Positions 1 to 12,165 of a DNA stretch of 64,000 bases are shown here, piece by piece. The position numbers and the translations under genes were made by a program. Numbering within the stretch: the stretch's first letter is position 1; each line of letters starts with the position of its first letter. This DNA is from Cyprinodon diabolis. Its lineage: Eukaryota > Chordata > Actinopteri > Cyprinodontiformes > Cyprinodontidae. The notes under the pieces were generated by a model. The model was given only the letters and a program-made list of their open reading frames with translations. It searched no databases and was not told the origin of the DNA. Location of the stretch: NCBI GenBank assembly GCA_030533445.1, contig CM060080.1, positions 19,359,377-19,423,376 of the forward strand, in the 5' to 3' direction.

Positions 1-230
1 AGCTCAGTCCAGTACAGCTCAGTCCAGTCCAGTCCAGCTCAATTCAGTCCGGCTCGGCCCAGTTCAGCCCAGTTCAGTCCGTTCCGTTCCAGTCCTGTTC
101 AGTCCAGTTCTGCCCAGCTCAGCCCAGTACAGCCCAGTTCTGTCCAGTCTAGTCCTGTCCAGTCCAGACCAGTCCAGATCAGCCTTGCCCTGTACAGCTC
201 TGTACAGCCTTGTTCAGTCAATATCAGCCC
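1..230. repeat. CAGTC/CAGTT-type degenerate simple repeat
   Basis: The first 230 bases are a degenerate array of five- and ten-base units such as CAGTCCAGTT and CAGCCCAGTT. The same motif in reverse complement lies just past the end of the gag-like ORF of the Gypsy element at 13752..17470 (15840..15900). I infer that this may be the gag tail of a related element in + orientation, cut by the window edge. An ORF at 210..578 follows it, but I recognise no domain in that ORF. Confidence 0.6.
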
Positions 231-570
231 GTCTTAGTCTGTTTCAGCCACCACTTACACGATCACCAGTTAGAACCATCCATTAGGAAACTTAAAATCA
301 AACCACAGATCACAACCCAAACAGTCAGACCTCCCGTAGTCCATGAGTCTGACCTTTGGAACTTCTATTACGGGGATAGAGATGACCTCTTCCCCTTCTT
401 GTCACCTCACCATAAACAATCTTGCCCAGTTCTAGGTCTGTTAGCTTTTCAGCTAAACCAGCACCTGAATCCACCTACACACCAGTTAGCCTTTTTCCAC
501 AGTCAGTCTCTGAACCTGTTAGCCCAGCTCCTAATGAACCCTGATGTAAGAGACGGCGGCGCCATAAGAC

Positions 571-670
571 AGCTCTGAGCCGTCTAGAGACCCCTGAACC
601 AGCTCTGAGCCGTCTAGAGACCCCTGAGCCGGTTCTCAGCCGTCTAAAGACCCCTGAGCCAGCCGTGAGC
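571..670. repeat. 30-bp tandem repeat, about 3.3 copies
   Basis: Units beginning at 571, 601 and 631 follow the pattern AGCTCTGAGCCGTCTAGAGA followed by CCCCTGAGCC, with a partial fourth unit. The period is exactly 30 bases and the copies differ at a few positions. The unit length is a multiple of three, so it could be a coding minisatellite of a retroelement like the one at 14676..15815, but no long ORF runs through it here. Confidence 0.7.
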
Positions 671-1574
671 CCTCTTTAGTCAGTTCTGTGCCATTTCGAA
701 TTACCCGGAGAGAACTAATGCAGGCACAGGGAGAACATGCAATCTCCATGCAGAAAGACCTATTTGAGACTTTTAAGGACAATTGCTGATTAGCTCGCAC
801 AATAGTTATGAGGGATTTTTTTTTAAGAGAGAGATGTTTGTTTGGAGAATGCTAATATATAAAAAAACAACCAGCACAAACTTTTAAATATTTAAAAAAA
901 AACTGTATTTCTTATAGACTTCAAAAGTTTCTCTGTGTGTAGTTATGATCAAATTACATCAGGTTATGTTCGTCCATACATTTACACCTGCATCCATTCC
1001 AAAAATATTAAAGGATCATATGATTATTTCAAATCATTTCATTCATCAGCCTGCGTGACAGGAAATGAACTACAACAAACCAGCCAGTGGCATTTACTTA
1101 GAAGGAAAGATATATTAAAGCAGCCAATTCTGCAGTTGAGATCAACCTGAGATCAAAATTTCTGTCGTAGAAATTCCACATGCAGACTCTGATTTAATAA
1201 ATAGTCACACAATCATAGGATCAACTCGTGCTTTAATTATGAATGAATTCTTATTTCTGTTCCTTCCCGAAAAGCATGCTTCCTCTGAAATCTATTTCAA
1301 TTTGGGATATGGTCACACATATTCCTTTGTTAACTGCATAGTTTTGAATTAATTATGTCTTCTTTTATGTGAATACTCAGTTCCAAAGCTGGATTGTCAA
1401 AACAAGTTGCTAACCATCATCATGGCAGACCTGGATGCTTTCTCACTGAACATTAAAAAAGCCTACATGTCGTCAATGCCATCATAAGTATGTTTGTTTC
1501 TTTGCCTTTGCCCGAGCCTGCATCTTTGCAACAGTGCACCTAAAAGGGTTTTTTACTGTTAGAGAGCTTGAACT
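671..1574. other. Intergenic sequence, no gene seen
   Basis: At 721..760 there is a stretch (GGAGAACATGCAATCTCCAT and flanks) of a kind often repeated in teleost genomes, so it is probably a repeat remnant. The remainder is AT-rich, with short ORFs that resemble no known family. Confidence 0.5.
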
Positions 1575-2287
1575 TGTCATGATGGGTTTTAGTTGCTTAG
1601 CCCACATGCAGAACACAACGGAGGCTGGGTAAAAGGTTTAACAGAGTTTATTGAATGTGCAATAATATAAGTTAAGTACAGGATCTTGAACTGGTACGGG
1701 CTGGTTCACTGATGTCTGCAGAGATGATAGTTTGATTAGAAAGGCAGGCAGATGAGCATGAGTCCTTAGATAATTCAGAATTCTACCTTGACTGAATCCG
1801 GGCTTCTCTTTGAGAGAGGAGGAACCGTTGGGTCCAAAGACTGTTTGTTCAGCAGAGTACACGAGCAGCTGCAGCGTCTAGCTTCTCACTTTGAATGGCA
1901 GACCTTGATTAGAGTTTCAGCTCTTCACTAAGAGCAGCAGGAGAATCCACATAGGAATCTTCAGGTTTGGCTCACCAGGGCAGATTGGCAGGTTAAGCTC
2001 ATCCAGAGCTTCAGGCTAGAGACAGGTTTCCTGAGAGACAAAAACAGAAGAGAGTTAGAATCAGATCTCTCTCTAGAGAAAACTAAGATTCTTATCAGTT
2101 TCGAAGGCTCAGGTCGCTAACCAAACTAAGGTCAACACTGCGGCGTTGAAGCAAGGTCTGGCAGCTGGTTATAAAGGGGAGGTCTCCTGATGAGTAGATG
2201 CGTCTCAGGTGTGTTGGAAGACTCCAGCTCCAGGAGACCCACGGCGCACTCTGCTGGAGGAAGGTGGTACAGCTCCAGATCCCAACA
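1575..2287 (-). repeat. LTR (3' LTR of the deleted Gypsy copy)
   Basis: On the + strand it begins TGTCATGATGGG and ends GATCCCAACA, so it has TG..CA termini in both orientations. It closely matches the LTR at 45616..46322. It carries AACACTGCGGC at 2134..2144, the complement of the predicted self-priming start, and a TTATAA box just beyond it at about 2168..2173. Confidence 0.9.
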
Positions 2288-2298
2288 GTACCCCCCTC

Positions 2299-3417
2299 TC
2301 AACGACCGCCTCTTGGGGGTCCAGAAGATGTCGACGGGAGGGAGCTCTCATATTCCTCGATCAGGGACGGATCGAGGATATAAGAGCCAGGAACCCATGT
2401 GCGGTCCTCCGGACCGTAGCCCTCCCAATCGACGAGGTACTGCCAACCGCGACCTCGCCGACGGGAGTCCACGATCCGGCGGACGGTGAAGGCAGGATGT
2501 CCATCGATGTCCCGGGTGGGTGGAGAGGAGTCGGATGGAGTGCACAGGGGGCTAGAAACAACAGGTTTTATCTGGGAGACATGGAACGTGGGATGGATGC
2601 GGAGACTCGGAGGAAAGTGTAAACGTACAGCAGAGGGGTTGATGATCTGGGCAACCTTGTAAGGACCAATGAACTGAGGGGACAGCTTTCGAGACATACC
2701 CTTGAGGGGAATGTCTCGTGTAGAGAGCCATACCTCTTGGTCAATGTCAGGGGCCGGGCGTCTCTTGGAGTCAGCAAAGCGTTTAGTTGAGACAGAAGAA
2801 CGGTTGAGGGTGGCGATGGTGTCCTTCCAGACCCTCTGACAATGACGGATGTGCTGATGGACTGAACGGACCGAAATCTCTCTCTCGTCTGCAGGGAAAA
2901 GTGGAGGCTGATAACCGAGAGATACCTGAAACGGAGATAAACCAGTGGAAGCTGACTTGAGTGAGTTGTGGGCGTATTCGATCGAGGTCAGGTACTGACT
3001 CCAGTCGGTGGGGTTGTTTGAGGTCAGGCAGCGGAGAGTGGACTCTAGTTGCTGATTCATTCTCTCCGTCTGCCCGTTAGACTGTGGATGATAACCACAG
3101 GTTAGAGAGGACTTACAGTTTAAAGCTGAACAGAAGGCTTTCCAGACATGAGAAATGAACTGTGGGCCGCGGTCAGAGAGAATTTCCTGTGGGATGCCAT
3201 GGAGCCGGAAAACATGCTTCACCAGAAGCTGTGCCGTCTGGAAAGCCGTGGGAAGTTTTCTGAGGGGAATTAAATGACAAGACTTGGAGAAACGGTCGAC
3301 TATGGTTAAAATGGTGGACATACCTCTGGAAATCGGGAGACCAGTGACAAAATCTACGGCAATATGAGACCAGGGACGGGTAGGAAGAGGTAGAGGATGC
3401 AGCAGGCCAGATCCCAA
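2299..3417 (-). pseudogene. Gypsy pol remnant: integrase core plus chromodomain
   Basis: An open frame of 372 codons encodes the C-terminal part of a Ty3/Gypsy polyprotein. The integrase catalytic triad is visible: Asp in [11 protein letters not shown], Asp in ILSDRGPQF and Glu in [12 protein letters not shown]. About 50 residues near the C-terminus form a chromodomain ([10 protein letters not shown] through [17 protein letters not shown] to IEEYE), the mark of chromoviruses. The frame starts at the deletion junction on a non-ATG codon, so it has no natural start, and the zinc-binding HHCC part of integrase is gone. Within what remains there is no frameshift, unlike the longer copy at 41281..44564. 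It is unlikely to be translated on its own. Confidence 0.9.
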
Positions 3418-3424
3418 CAGAACT

Positions 3425-5419
3425 AATGTAACTGTGAATTATGCATCGCATTCATTTTTAAAGCACACTCATAAATGTATTATTCAGTGTTGCAGAAAGC
3501 CAGGTGTTCATTCATACAATTAAAGCTTCAGTGGAACAATGATGTTTTAGTCCATGAATGGTTAACCGTCACTACCGGAGGCTGTGGCTAACCAGCTATC
3601 ACTAATCATTGGGGAAAGGACAGTCTGTTTTTTCTTCTCTGCCCTCAGCTGAACTCAGCTAACTGCAGTTCAGCCAAATACTCTGTTAATGAGCCAACTC
3701 CTCCTCTCCGGATTATCCACCCTCTTATGAAGTGGTGTCAATTGCACGACTGGAGGACAATTCTCCGGAGAGCTATAATGAAAAGACCGGGCAGATCCAG
3801 CTTTTCTTTAAGAACCCCTTAGGCCAAAGGACAGAGAGCTCAACTACTGGCCTGTAGATGTAATGCTGTATGAACCCTATTTTCATTTGTGCTCTGGTCA
3901 AATGATTGCCTTTACACAGTGGAAGTGGGGTCGCTGAGGGCACTGCAGGTGGACTCTTGCTTTATTGAGCAAAAGAGAGCAAATTACGATGAACATGACT
4001 CATGGATTGATAAATACACTAAATTTGAAATGTGAAAAATAAGTTAAAAAATAAAAAAAATACTTGGAAATTGGGTAAACAAAACCTTTGAAGAACAGTG
4101 CTCTTTATTTTATTAATGACATTTTAAAAGCTGCATAGTCACCAGTAACTCACTCTGGTTGCATACGAAGTTTTCTAAGAAGATTGCCACATCTTTCTGA
4201 TATATTATTTATTTTTTTGTTTTGTTATTTTTGCTCAATTTGTGAGTATTCCTTCAGTCCTTCATGTATATTTACATAAAAAACAGAGGTACGATACTAA
4301 GCATGTTGTAAAAAATATTATGAAACGTTCAAGATCCGAGTGTGAAAAAAACACAAAAAGAATATTTGATCCCAAGAGAAATAGGATTTAAGGCATTTAA
4401 ACATTGCTGCAGACTTGATGCATGGTGAGTAAACATCCTTATTAATGCTGATACTAGTGAGAGCAATGCGATAACATTTCTTGCAATCATGCCATGTCCC
4501 TATTTGTGTTTGTTAGCAACGGGAATTTTCCTTTTCCTTGATGTTCTGACAGAAAGGTTCCTGGAAGGATTTACTAGAACTTGGAATTGCTGTAAGTCGA
4601 TTTTTTTTTATTAATATCAGTTGGTCTTTGACTCAATTATCCCCATCTAACTTATAGTTCTGCAGTAATGTGAGCAGATGTTGCAAACATCTGTTTATAA
4701 CAGCTCATCACTCTCCTGGTGCTGGAATTTTATTTAGGCTCAAAATGACTATCACAACACTTTCAGGGTCAATGCTTGGTGTATTTAACCTTATTTTATC
4801 ATTCTCAAATGGTGTTTAGTTCTTGTATAGTTTAGTTCTTGTTATGTATAGAAATTTAAGACTATACAGCTTTAAGATCACATGTGCATATTTTGCCTTT
4901 GTCATTTTTACATCATCTTTATTTCCATTATATGAATTTCAAATACATGAAAAACAAATCATAAGAAAGAGAAAGCATAAAGATAACTGAAAGTTAAAGT
5001 TCTTTACCAAAGGATCCCTACCAGCTGAAATTTCTCAAAGTATGCGTATGGGGTATAGGGTTCTCCACAAGGCAGCACATCATTTTCTTTTAAGTTAAAA
5101 GAAGTTAAATGTGGTTTTTCAAAATTTTTCAGCAAAAAGAAATTCACTAAAATACACCTTGTCTGCTTGATTCTTGACATCCTCAAAAGAAATCCAGAGT
5201 GGCCAACAGTCTTCTGAAGTCACCAGAAATTAGTAAGTAGAGTCAACTTGTGTGTGATTTAATCTCTCTATGATGTTTGAGAAAATTTGTGAGCAAACAG
5301 TTTCATAAAGATCAAGTAACATATCATACAAGACAGAATGGAATATGAGGACAGATTTAAAAAGAATGAGTTTATGAAACAATAAGTATCTCAGCTGGAA
5401 GAACCTGTCGAGAGGAGAG
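3425..5419. other. Intergenic, no gene recognised
   Basis: AT-rich sequence with only short, unrecognised ORFs. No LTR, inverted-repeat or LINE signature was seen. Confidence 0.5.
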
Positions 5420-5920
5420 CTATAAATGTTCACTTCATAAGTATGGCCTTTGCAAAAGAGTGTCAAGAAGAATGTAAGGATGTTGTTTAAAGGAAACCAT
5501 GAGAAACCTTGTTTGGTGTTTGCTGCAAGGCATTTAGGGCCCATAGCAAACAAGATAAAGAAGATACAGACCAAACATTCTGGACTACATTCTGTTCAAA
5601 TATTAAATCTACACATCACTTTGAACATAACATTGTTAAAACAGTGGTGGTCGGCATTATGCTGTGGGGATGCTTTTATTTTGCAAAGACAAGGAAGCTG
5701 GTCAGATTTAAAGGGAAGCTGAAATGACCTAAATAAGGGAAATCCTATAGGAAAATTAGGAGTTAAGACTGGGGTAGAATTTTACCTTCCAACCTGCAAC
5801 AGAATATTCTAGATTGAACCATATCTATATACCTGAAAAGACAAGTTAAAGTCCAGACCTATATCCAGTTGCAAATTTGCTACTTGTACACAGAAATTTT
5901 CTATCTGATTAGATAAACAA
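5420..5920 (+). pseudogene. Decayed Tc1-like transposase fragment
   Basis: Two short overlapping frames (5450..5722 and 5509..5727) contain the block VVVGIMLWGCF, which matches the GGGSIMLWGCF block of Tc1-like transposases. Downstream bases such as TTAAAGTCCAGACC and ATCCAGTTG sit where the SPDLNPIE block would be. Frames shift repeatedly, no inverted repeats are recognisable, and it is an old inactive fragment. It is unrelated in orientation to the intact copies at 19894 and 49007. Confidence 0.6.
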
Positions 5921-8439
5921 AATTATTGCAAAAATACTGAAAAACTGGCTGGTGTGACCGCAGTAAACAAAATAATCTACAGGGAGGTAAAAATAATTGG
6001 AATTCACAGATTTTTTTTATTTCCTCCAGAGTCCTCTAAATCAACTTTACAGAAATTTTAAAGAAAATAAAAGATAAAATGTACTGAAACAAGAAAAATC
6101 TCTCTATCTCAGAACAGCCGTTCCAAATTGCAATATGCCACACAAATTGAGGACCGTCATAAGAAAAAAAAAAGCTGCACATAGGCACATCCGTCACTCC
6201 AGATTGGATAATAATCAGGCCTCTAAAATAATCTTCCAAACTAAACAACTCAGTAGTTCCCTCAGGATTTGACCTAGTGTAGGTGTATTGAGTGTACTAG
6301 CAGAAGAAGATATGCAGCAGATTTAGAATATGAGCTTCTCCTCAGCTGAGAAGATGGACATATATAGTAGATAGTCATTGAACAAAAAAAATTTATCCAG
6401 CCCCTTTGGTGTGTGGAACCATAATAAACAGCAATAACTGGAAATAGAGATTCTCTGTTTGAACTCATTACTTTTTCACATTGTAGCGCATTTGGCACAT
6501 AAATGTTGTAGTTATAGTGGAGTATTTCACAAATTATTGAAAAGACCTGCCCTCTCCACTTTAAAAAAAAATACCACATGCACAACCCTGTATCCGTTCC
6601 CGAGATGGAACGCCTAATAAATGCGTGTGAGAGCATGCATGAGTCAAATTAATAACCTTATCTTCCCTGGAAAGTTACAATATAGAGGTAGATAGGTTTT
6701 ACTAGCAGAGTTGTGAAAGGGATTTCTTTAAATAGAAACTTTGCAACCGAGGCATCAGTGGGAAGCCGAACCTAAGCTTTCAGTGTAAGCCATCGCGTAA
6801 GGTCTTGTTTTTCTCTTCTGAGGCCTTTCTCTTCTTCTCATACACTTCGTAGACACTTTTTATCTTATGGAAAGGTGAGCTTCAATGACTGTCTGAAACA
6901 GTACCTCACCACACATATACGCCTGAAAGTGCGCAGGCCCAAAGAAAAGATAGCAAACAGGACGAACATTTAGGACACCCTTACGTAAACACACCGACAG
7001 AATGATTGATGATTAGGACGACCACTTATTTCGATTATCCACCCGGAAAAAGAAAATCCTCCACTACACCTTTAAGACCTGCATGAACCAGTTTTTTGTC
7101 TGACAGATGATCTCACATTTGAATCCAGAATACTCAGACTGCAATGTTCCAGATCCTCAGGCCTTCCTCTCCATTTTTGACAGTTGGTCTCACTCTTAAA
7201 GTAAATTGGCCCGGACTCACAATATATTACCAAGTAACTTTATAAAGCTTACTTCTGTAACCATTTTATTTGTCCAAGAAAAGGTTTTCTTTTTAGCCTT
7301 TCCTAACAAGTAGTGGGTGTCAGAAGCTATTTCTAATCATTCTCTAATACATATTTATCCTATTAACCGAGGTCAGTAGAGTCTGAGATCTGCTGGTGAT
7401 CTTGGTATTCTTTGCAATCACTCTGAAAACCTCTGGCCTTGATTTGAATTTGCTGGAAGGTCTAGAAATAATGAGGCATTGACAGCTGATTTGAATGTTT
7501 TTATTTTGAGAATTATCTTTCTGCACAAATATAGACCTGGATTTTATAACTTTTCCCAGGTTGATGTACAGCAACAATTCATATTCTAATTGCAGCTGTC
7601 TTTGTTCTCTAACTCCTGCCTTTTTCAGAGCAGCATATTGCCAAAACCTCTCTATTTAGACCTGTCTTCCTGATTGCTAATCCGTAATTTTAACATACAG
7701 CAAACAAAAAGCCCTCTATTCTGACTCTGCAGCTGAAATGCATATTTTCTAGGCCAGATGTCAGAATTTGTTAAACCCGATTAACACAAACTTTATTCTG
7801 ACAGTAAATTTTAGATTTAAATTTGGCTAGTCTGTAACATCAGGATTGATATCTTTGAGGGAAACAAATGCTATGGATATTTTGTTTTGTTTGTTGGATG
7901 CTCTTAAATGTAACAAAACCATTTAAGAGCATCTAATATAATATAATATTATATTTATATATATAGTATCCATCTATTTTGAGCAGCAACTAAAGATACA
8001 AATGAGAATAAATCCAACTCACTGATAGTTCCTAAAATAAGATGCTCTATGCACAATTATGTGTAGAAAAGGCCTAAAAAGGAGTAGGAAAGAGAAAAAT
8101 TATTAAACATTAGAAAAATTATTCAACCCCGCCCAGCTCAAAGAGCAACCATGTTTTAACTTCCTTATTTAATCTTATGACAAATACTCATAAACATCAA
8201 AAAAGAAAGAAATCAAGAGAAGAAAAAAACTTGAGTGATTTTAACAAGCTAACACAGATATTCAAGCATAAATGGGTTCCAGAAGGCCCAAAAATAATTT
8301 TAAAATAACTACAGTGGTATTATAATACCAAAAGGGTAATATACTATGACAGATTATCATACTCTGCACCTCTTCAGATGCTGACAGGTAAACAAAAGCC
8401 CCTCATATTACTCAGCTTTGCACACCAGCAAACTGTTGA
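5921..8439. other. Intergenic, no gene recognised
   Basis: AT-rich, with scattered short ORFs, none with a recognisable domain. It contains one short perfect hairpin, listed separately at 7897..7933. Confidence 0.5.
7897..7933. repeat. Perfect 14-bp hairpin
   Basis: GATGCTCTTAAATG at 7897..7910 is followed after nine bases by its exact reverse complement at 7920..7933. Downstream is a short AT-rich palindromic run. The origin is unknown; it could be the core of a decayed MITE. Confidence 0.7.
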
Positions 8440-8640
8440 TGCATAGATTCATAATCATGAATGGATGGAGAATACATGGATGGATACATGCATGAATGGA
8501 TGGACTGAGTAAGTGAAAGAATTCTGGCTGGATGCATGGTTGAGTGATTTGATTGAAGAACAAACAGCTGCATGGTTTTGAAGATTGGTTGGCTGATGGA
8601 TGACAAACAAGGTTGGATGGGTGGATGAAGTAACATATAT
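8440..8640. repeat. Degenerate GATG minisatellite
   Basis: Imperfect repeats of ATGGATGG and relatives are interspersed with diverged units. Such tracts are common in fish intergenic DNA. A short antisense ORF here is a by-product of the repeat. Confidence 0.75.
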
Positions 8641-11249
8641 ATATTAAAACATGACATACTTTAAAATAAGATCAAGTTACGTGTCATATAAACAATACCT
8701 TTATAAAACTGTACACTTACCAAATGTTGCCTTCATTGTGTTGAAGATGTTTAGAGCAGCGCAGTCTGATTTAAAGTAGTAGCATAGTTATTTTTGTTTA
8801 AAGCAATTCCCAGTTCAATTAAAATATTTAATTACTGGAAAGAAACCAACCAGTTGCAAAAGTATCAATAGGGTTTTAAATGCAAACATCTAGTAAAGTA
8901 GGGATATTGAGATTTTCTCACAAGGGAAGGGAATAATTTATTCCTGAGCTGTTGGGTTCTCAAACTTAATTTCTTTGTATTTATGACATAACGTGTTTAT
9001 AGGGCTCCAAAGCATCAGCTGTATATGATTTCAAGTTAAGAATATTGTATACATAGCTTTAAATAAGCATGGGCATTAAGTCAGTCAAATGCAACCAACC
9101 ATTTAGAGCTTAAGCTACTTGATTAAGGGATTATTGGAATAATCATCAACTAATTGAATAATCTAATACTTGATACTTCAGTGGATTATACAGACTTTTA
9201 AAAAAGGATGTACACCGTAAGCACAATATACTCAAAACAGTAATTAAGCCATAACTCTACAAGAAAATGTATGTTTTTTTATTTAAAAGGCATTTTAGGG
9301 TGCAGTTTAAAAATATTGGGAAGAGCAAAGCAGAGTTTTTAGCAGTTGCTTTTACACTTAAGATGCATGATATGAAATAACTATATTTAATGTCCAGTGG
9401 GGCTGGCAAATATGTTATTTAATATGTTATTTATTCAAATAAATTTTGGAGGATACAGCCTCTGAAATCTGAATGCACCCTATGTTGTCCTTTAAGATGT
9501 TTTTATGCTTTAAGGGTTTTTTATGAATAAAATGATTTATTTTGCTGCATTTTAGGTTTTTTGTATTACTCATAAAACAAGCTTATGTACTAAAATGAAA
9601 GACCTGCAAATCAATGCAGAAATAATCATTGTTTTTTGCTACCTTATGTCTTCATAAGGCTGCAAAAAAAGCAAAGGCCCATTTTGACACACTGTCTTTG
9701 TTCATTACTATTTGGGATAAAAGACTCAGTCAATCCAACTTGTTAGTTAAAAGTCAGATCGTTTAAGTAAATTTTACAGAGACTAAACTGCAATGAGTAA
9801 AAAAGTAAACATTCTGGAGGCTTTTTTCATTGTGAAATGGAAATGTCAGCTGTTATCCTGCGATTTTTAGATGTCTAGCATCTCCAAGATGCTCTCTCTG
9901 CCTTTCCTTTGCCGCTGTTGGAAACCTCACTGACTCCTGCCATTAAGTTGTCAGCCTTGCTTCTTCCCCATGATTCCTGTCTCTAGCCCAACTCATGGAT
10001 CTTCCCTCTCAAACCAGCCTTTATGGTTCTGAGCCAAACTCTGCCTCATTGACCTCTGATATTTGCCAAGTTGTTGGTTTGTAAACCTGACTCTGTCCTT
10101 TTTGTTTGGATCCTTGCCTGTCACCTAACTGTTAAATTAAAAAAGAGTAATTCCAGAGTTCCCCCGACTCACTGTGACTCTACCACCAGTTCTTAGTCCC
10201 ACCATTGAGGAGCTATAATTCAGATTATCCTGTTCTTTAAGGATTTTAGGGTTGGAGGCTTTTTTGTTGTTGAAACTTGCCTTGCATGGCCCACCTGTCT
10301 CTCCCTCCTCAGAGGCTTTGGACTCTGCTGTTGACAGGTTCCAGCATTTCACTTCAGCTTCAATCAACTTTTTTTATTGCAACAGATTGTTTGGCTTAAG
10401 TTGAAGGTCCTCTCGTTTTTTGATATCCAAAGTATATTACTCTTTCGGATACTAACAGATCATTAAAATTACTTATTTTTTACATGCATCTCCACATACC
10501 AAGTCCTCTTGTTTTTTTGTTTCTGTTCTTCTGTCAGGATCCCCGTCTTAATATTTGATAAGGAAGGTCTTGTGAAAAATCAGTCCAACTTGCATCAGAG
10601 ACTTCATGAGAGCTTCATCAACAGAGACCTGGACTTTGTCAGATCACTGCAAGAGGGGCAAACAAAGGAAAGTGAACAAGCTGAAGGGCTTTCATCCCAT
10701 GTCTGGAGACAAGCCATCCCTCTCATCTGGAAAGATAGAGGGGATTTGGGACTCACTGTTTGTATTTACATTTTTCATTCGTTTATGAAAGTACTGATCA
10801 TGTGATCGTGCTCCATGCTTTTAGAAAATCTTGTTATGGCCACATCCAATGCAATATATAACAAGTAGCATTAAAGTGATTTCACTTTCTTCAGATGTGT
10901 GCATTTGCTGCCGTGAGGCTGTCCAACTGGTTAAATAATACATTAGCATGTTAAATACAAGTTCCTACCTTCTTGACTGTACTAACAAATGCCTTTGCAG
11001 CGAGATTACTGCACACAAATGGTTATGAGGAAATAGTTATAAGAAGGCTGTGAAATTTTCCACTGCTTTTCGGCACAGGCACAAGACAAAAAGTGCTTAT
11101 CCTTGGAGGCAACTTGAAATATAACAGCCAGCTGAATGCACTCCATAACTCCACTTGCCCAAAACGATGTGGATACTGACAGATTTCAGTCCACAAAATT
11201 GTCTAAATGAAGTAGCTCAACAAAAAAAAAAAGACAAGCCCTTTGCCTG
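8641..11249. other. Intergenic, one unexplained ORF
   Basis: Mostly AT-rich and featureless. At 10539..10760 an ORF (frame of 10509..10805) follows a CTTCTGTCAG acceptor-like site and has a fairly protein-like composition (RIPVLIFDKEG, RDLDFVRSLQEG). No matching donor or domain is recognised, so I do not call a gene. Confidence 0.4.
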
Positions 11250-11500
11250 GGTTTGCATGGAGCCACTTCTCCTCCGCATCAAGAGGAGTCAGCTGAGGTG
11301 GCTCGGATGTCCGTTTCAGATACTCTCTGGACCCCTCCCTTAAGAGGTGTTCCATGCAGGTCCCACTGAGAGTCAGTCCACTGATAGGAGGTCCAGGAAA
11401 CACCGGAGGGACTATGTCTCTTGACTGTCCTGGAGCTGGAGGGGATGTCTGGGGAGGGAGAAGTCTAGGAGTCAATGCTGCACTGGTCTCTGTAAAAGTG
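11250..11500 (+). pseudogene. LINE C-terminal coding fragment
   Basis: The + strand reads CTCCTCCGCATCAAGAGGAG, then CAGCTGAGGTGGCTCGG, and later GGAGGGACTATGTCTCTTGA, ending near a GTCTGGGGAGGGAGAAGTCT segment. This is the conserved 3' coding end of a common teleost LINE (peptides of the type LLRIKRSQLRWLG and WRDYVS). It is short, has internal indels and lacks an RT core, so it is a 5'-truncated dead copy. The exact clade (Rex or RTE type) cannot be fixed by eye. Confidence 0.65.
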
Positions 11501-11839
11501 GAAGACTATAAGTAGTTTGTCATTCAAACAAAATGAAAAGGTTTGACAGACTCAGGTGGCTCCTGTATACTCTTACAGAATAAAACTTCAAGAATTAACT
11601 TTTTATATTTGGCCTACTTGTTAAACAAATAGAATATGATACTTTAAATTAGAGCAGATATTTAAGTATGACATATACAACTACTGTCCATTCTCAAAGG
11701 ATTAGCCAATGGATGGTTAGCTAAGTAGACACATGTCCAAGCCTAGCTTCTGAAGAAATTGTCAGATTGATGTATTTGAAGGATTGGCAGAAAACTCGAA
11801 CAATAAGATAGCTGAAAGAACAACCACAAAAAAAATGGA

Positions 11840-12165
11840 TTTTTAAAAATAGAAAGTTGAAGAATGATGGGAGACTGGAACACTGGAACAATGGATCAAA
11901 ATGATACTGAACGAATGGACAGATGAATTAGGCAATGGATGGACCGAGGACCCAAAAGGCTCACAGAACCAAGTATGTCCTGTACTGATGGATGGTCGGC
12001 AAACCCAATGCACAGATGTCCCAGATAAACAGCCAACAGGATAAACCAACGGACTGAAGGCCAGTTGGACGACCACACAGATGGTAAATCGATTCAATGG
12101 TCTTACAGATGGTTAGCCAACCCAGCAGATGGATTCACAGCTTTATAAAACCAATGGATGTATGG
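11840..12165. repeat. Degenerate GATGGA-type minisatellite
   Basis: Irregular repeats of ATGGATGG, GACAGATG and similar units are mixed with diverged spacer, of the same kind as 8440..8640. Antisense ORFs over it are repeat artefacts. Confidence 0.65.

Larger units (their letters stand above)
1575..3419 (-). mobile_element. Ty3/Gypsy chromovirus (sushi-like), internally deleted copy
   Basis: Read on the minus strand, this element ends in a complete LTR at 1575..2287. That LTR is preceded by a polypurine tract and an integrase-chromodomain reading frame. At its other end (about 3407..3419) only the outermost 13 bases of the 5' LTR (CCAGATCCCAACA on the + strand) remain, fused directly to the integrase region. 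The duplicated target GAACT flanks both ends (1570..1574 and 3420..3424). The deletion of gag, protease, RT and most of the 5' LTR therefore happened inside an inserted or inserting element and was not a truncation from outside. A CCAG microhomology at the junction is consistent with a recombination deletion. The related longer copy is at 38353..46322. Confidence 0.9.

Noticed and set aside
2190..2622. Several + strand ORFs of 61-137 codons
   Set aside because: They are antisense shadows of the integrase/chromodomain frame and LTR on the minus strand. The same shadows recur at 41172..41616 over the sister copy.
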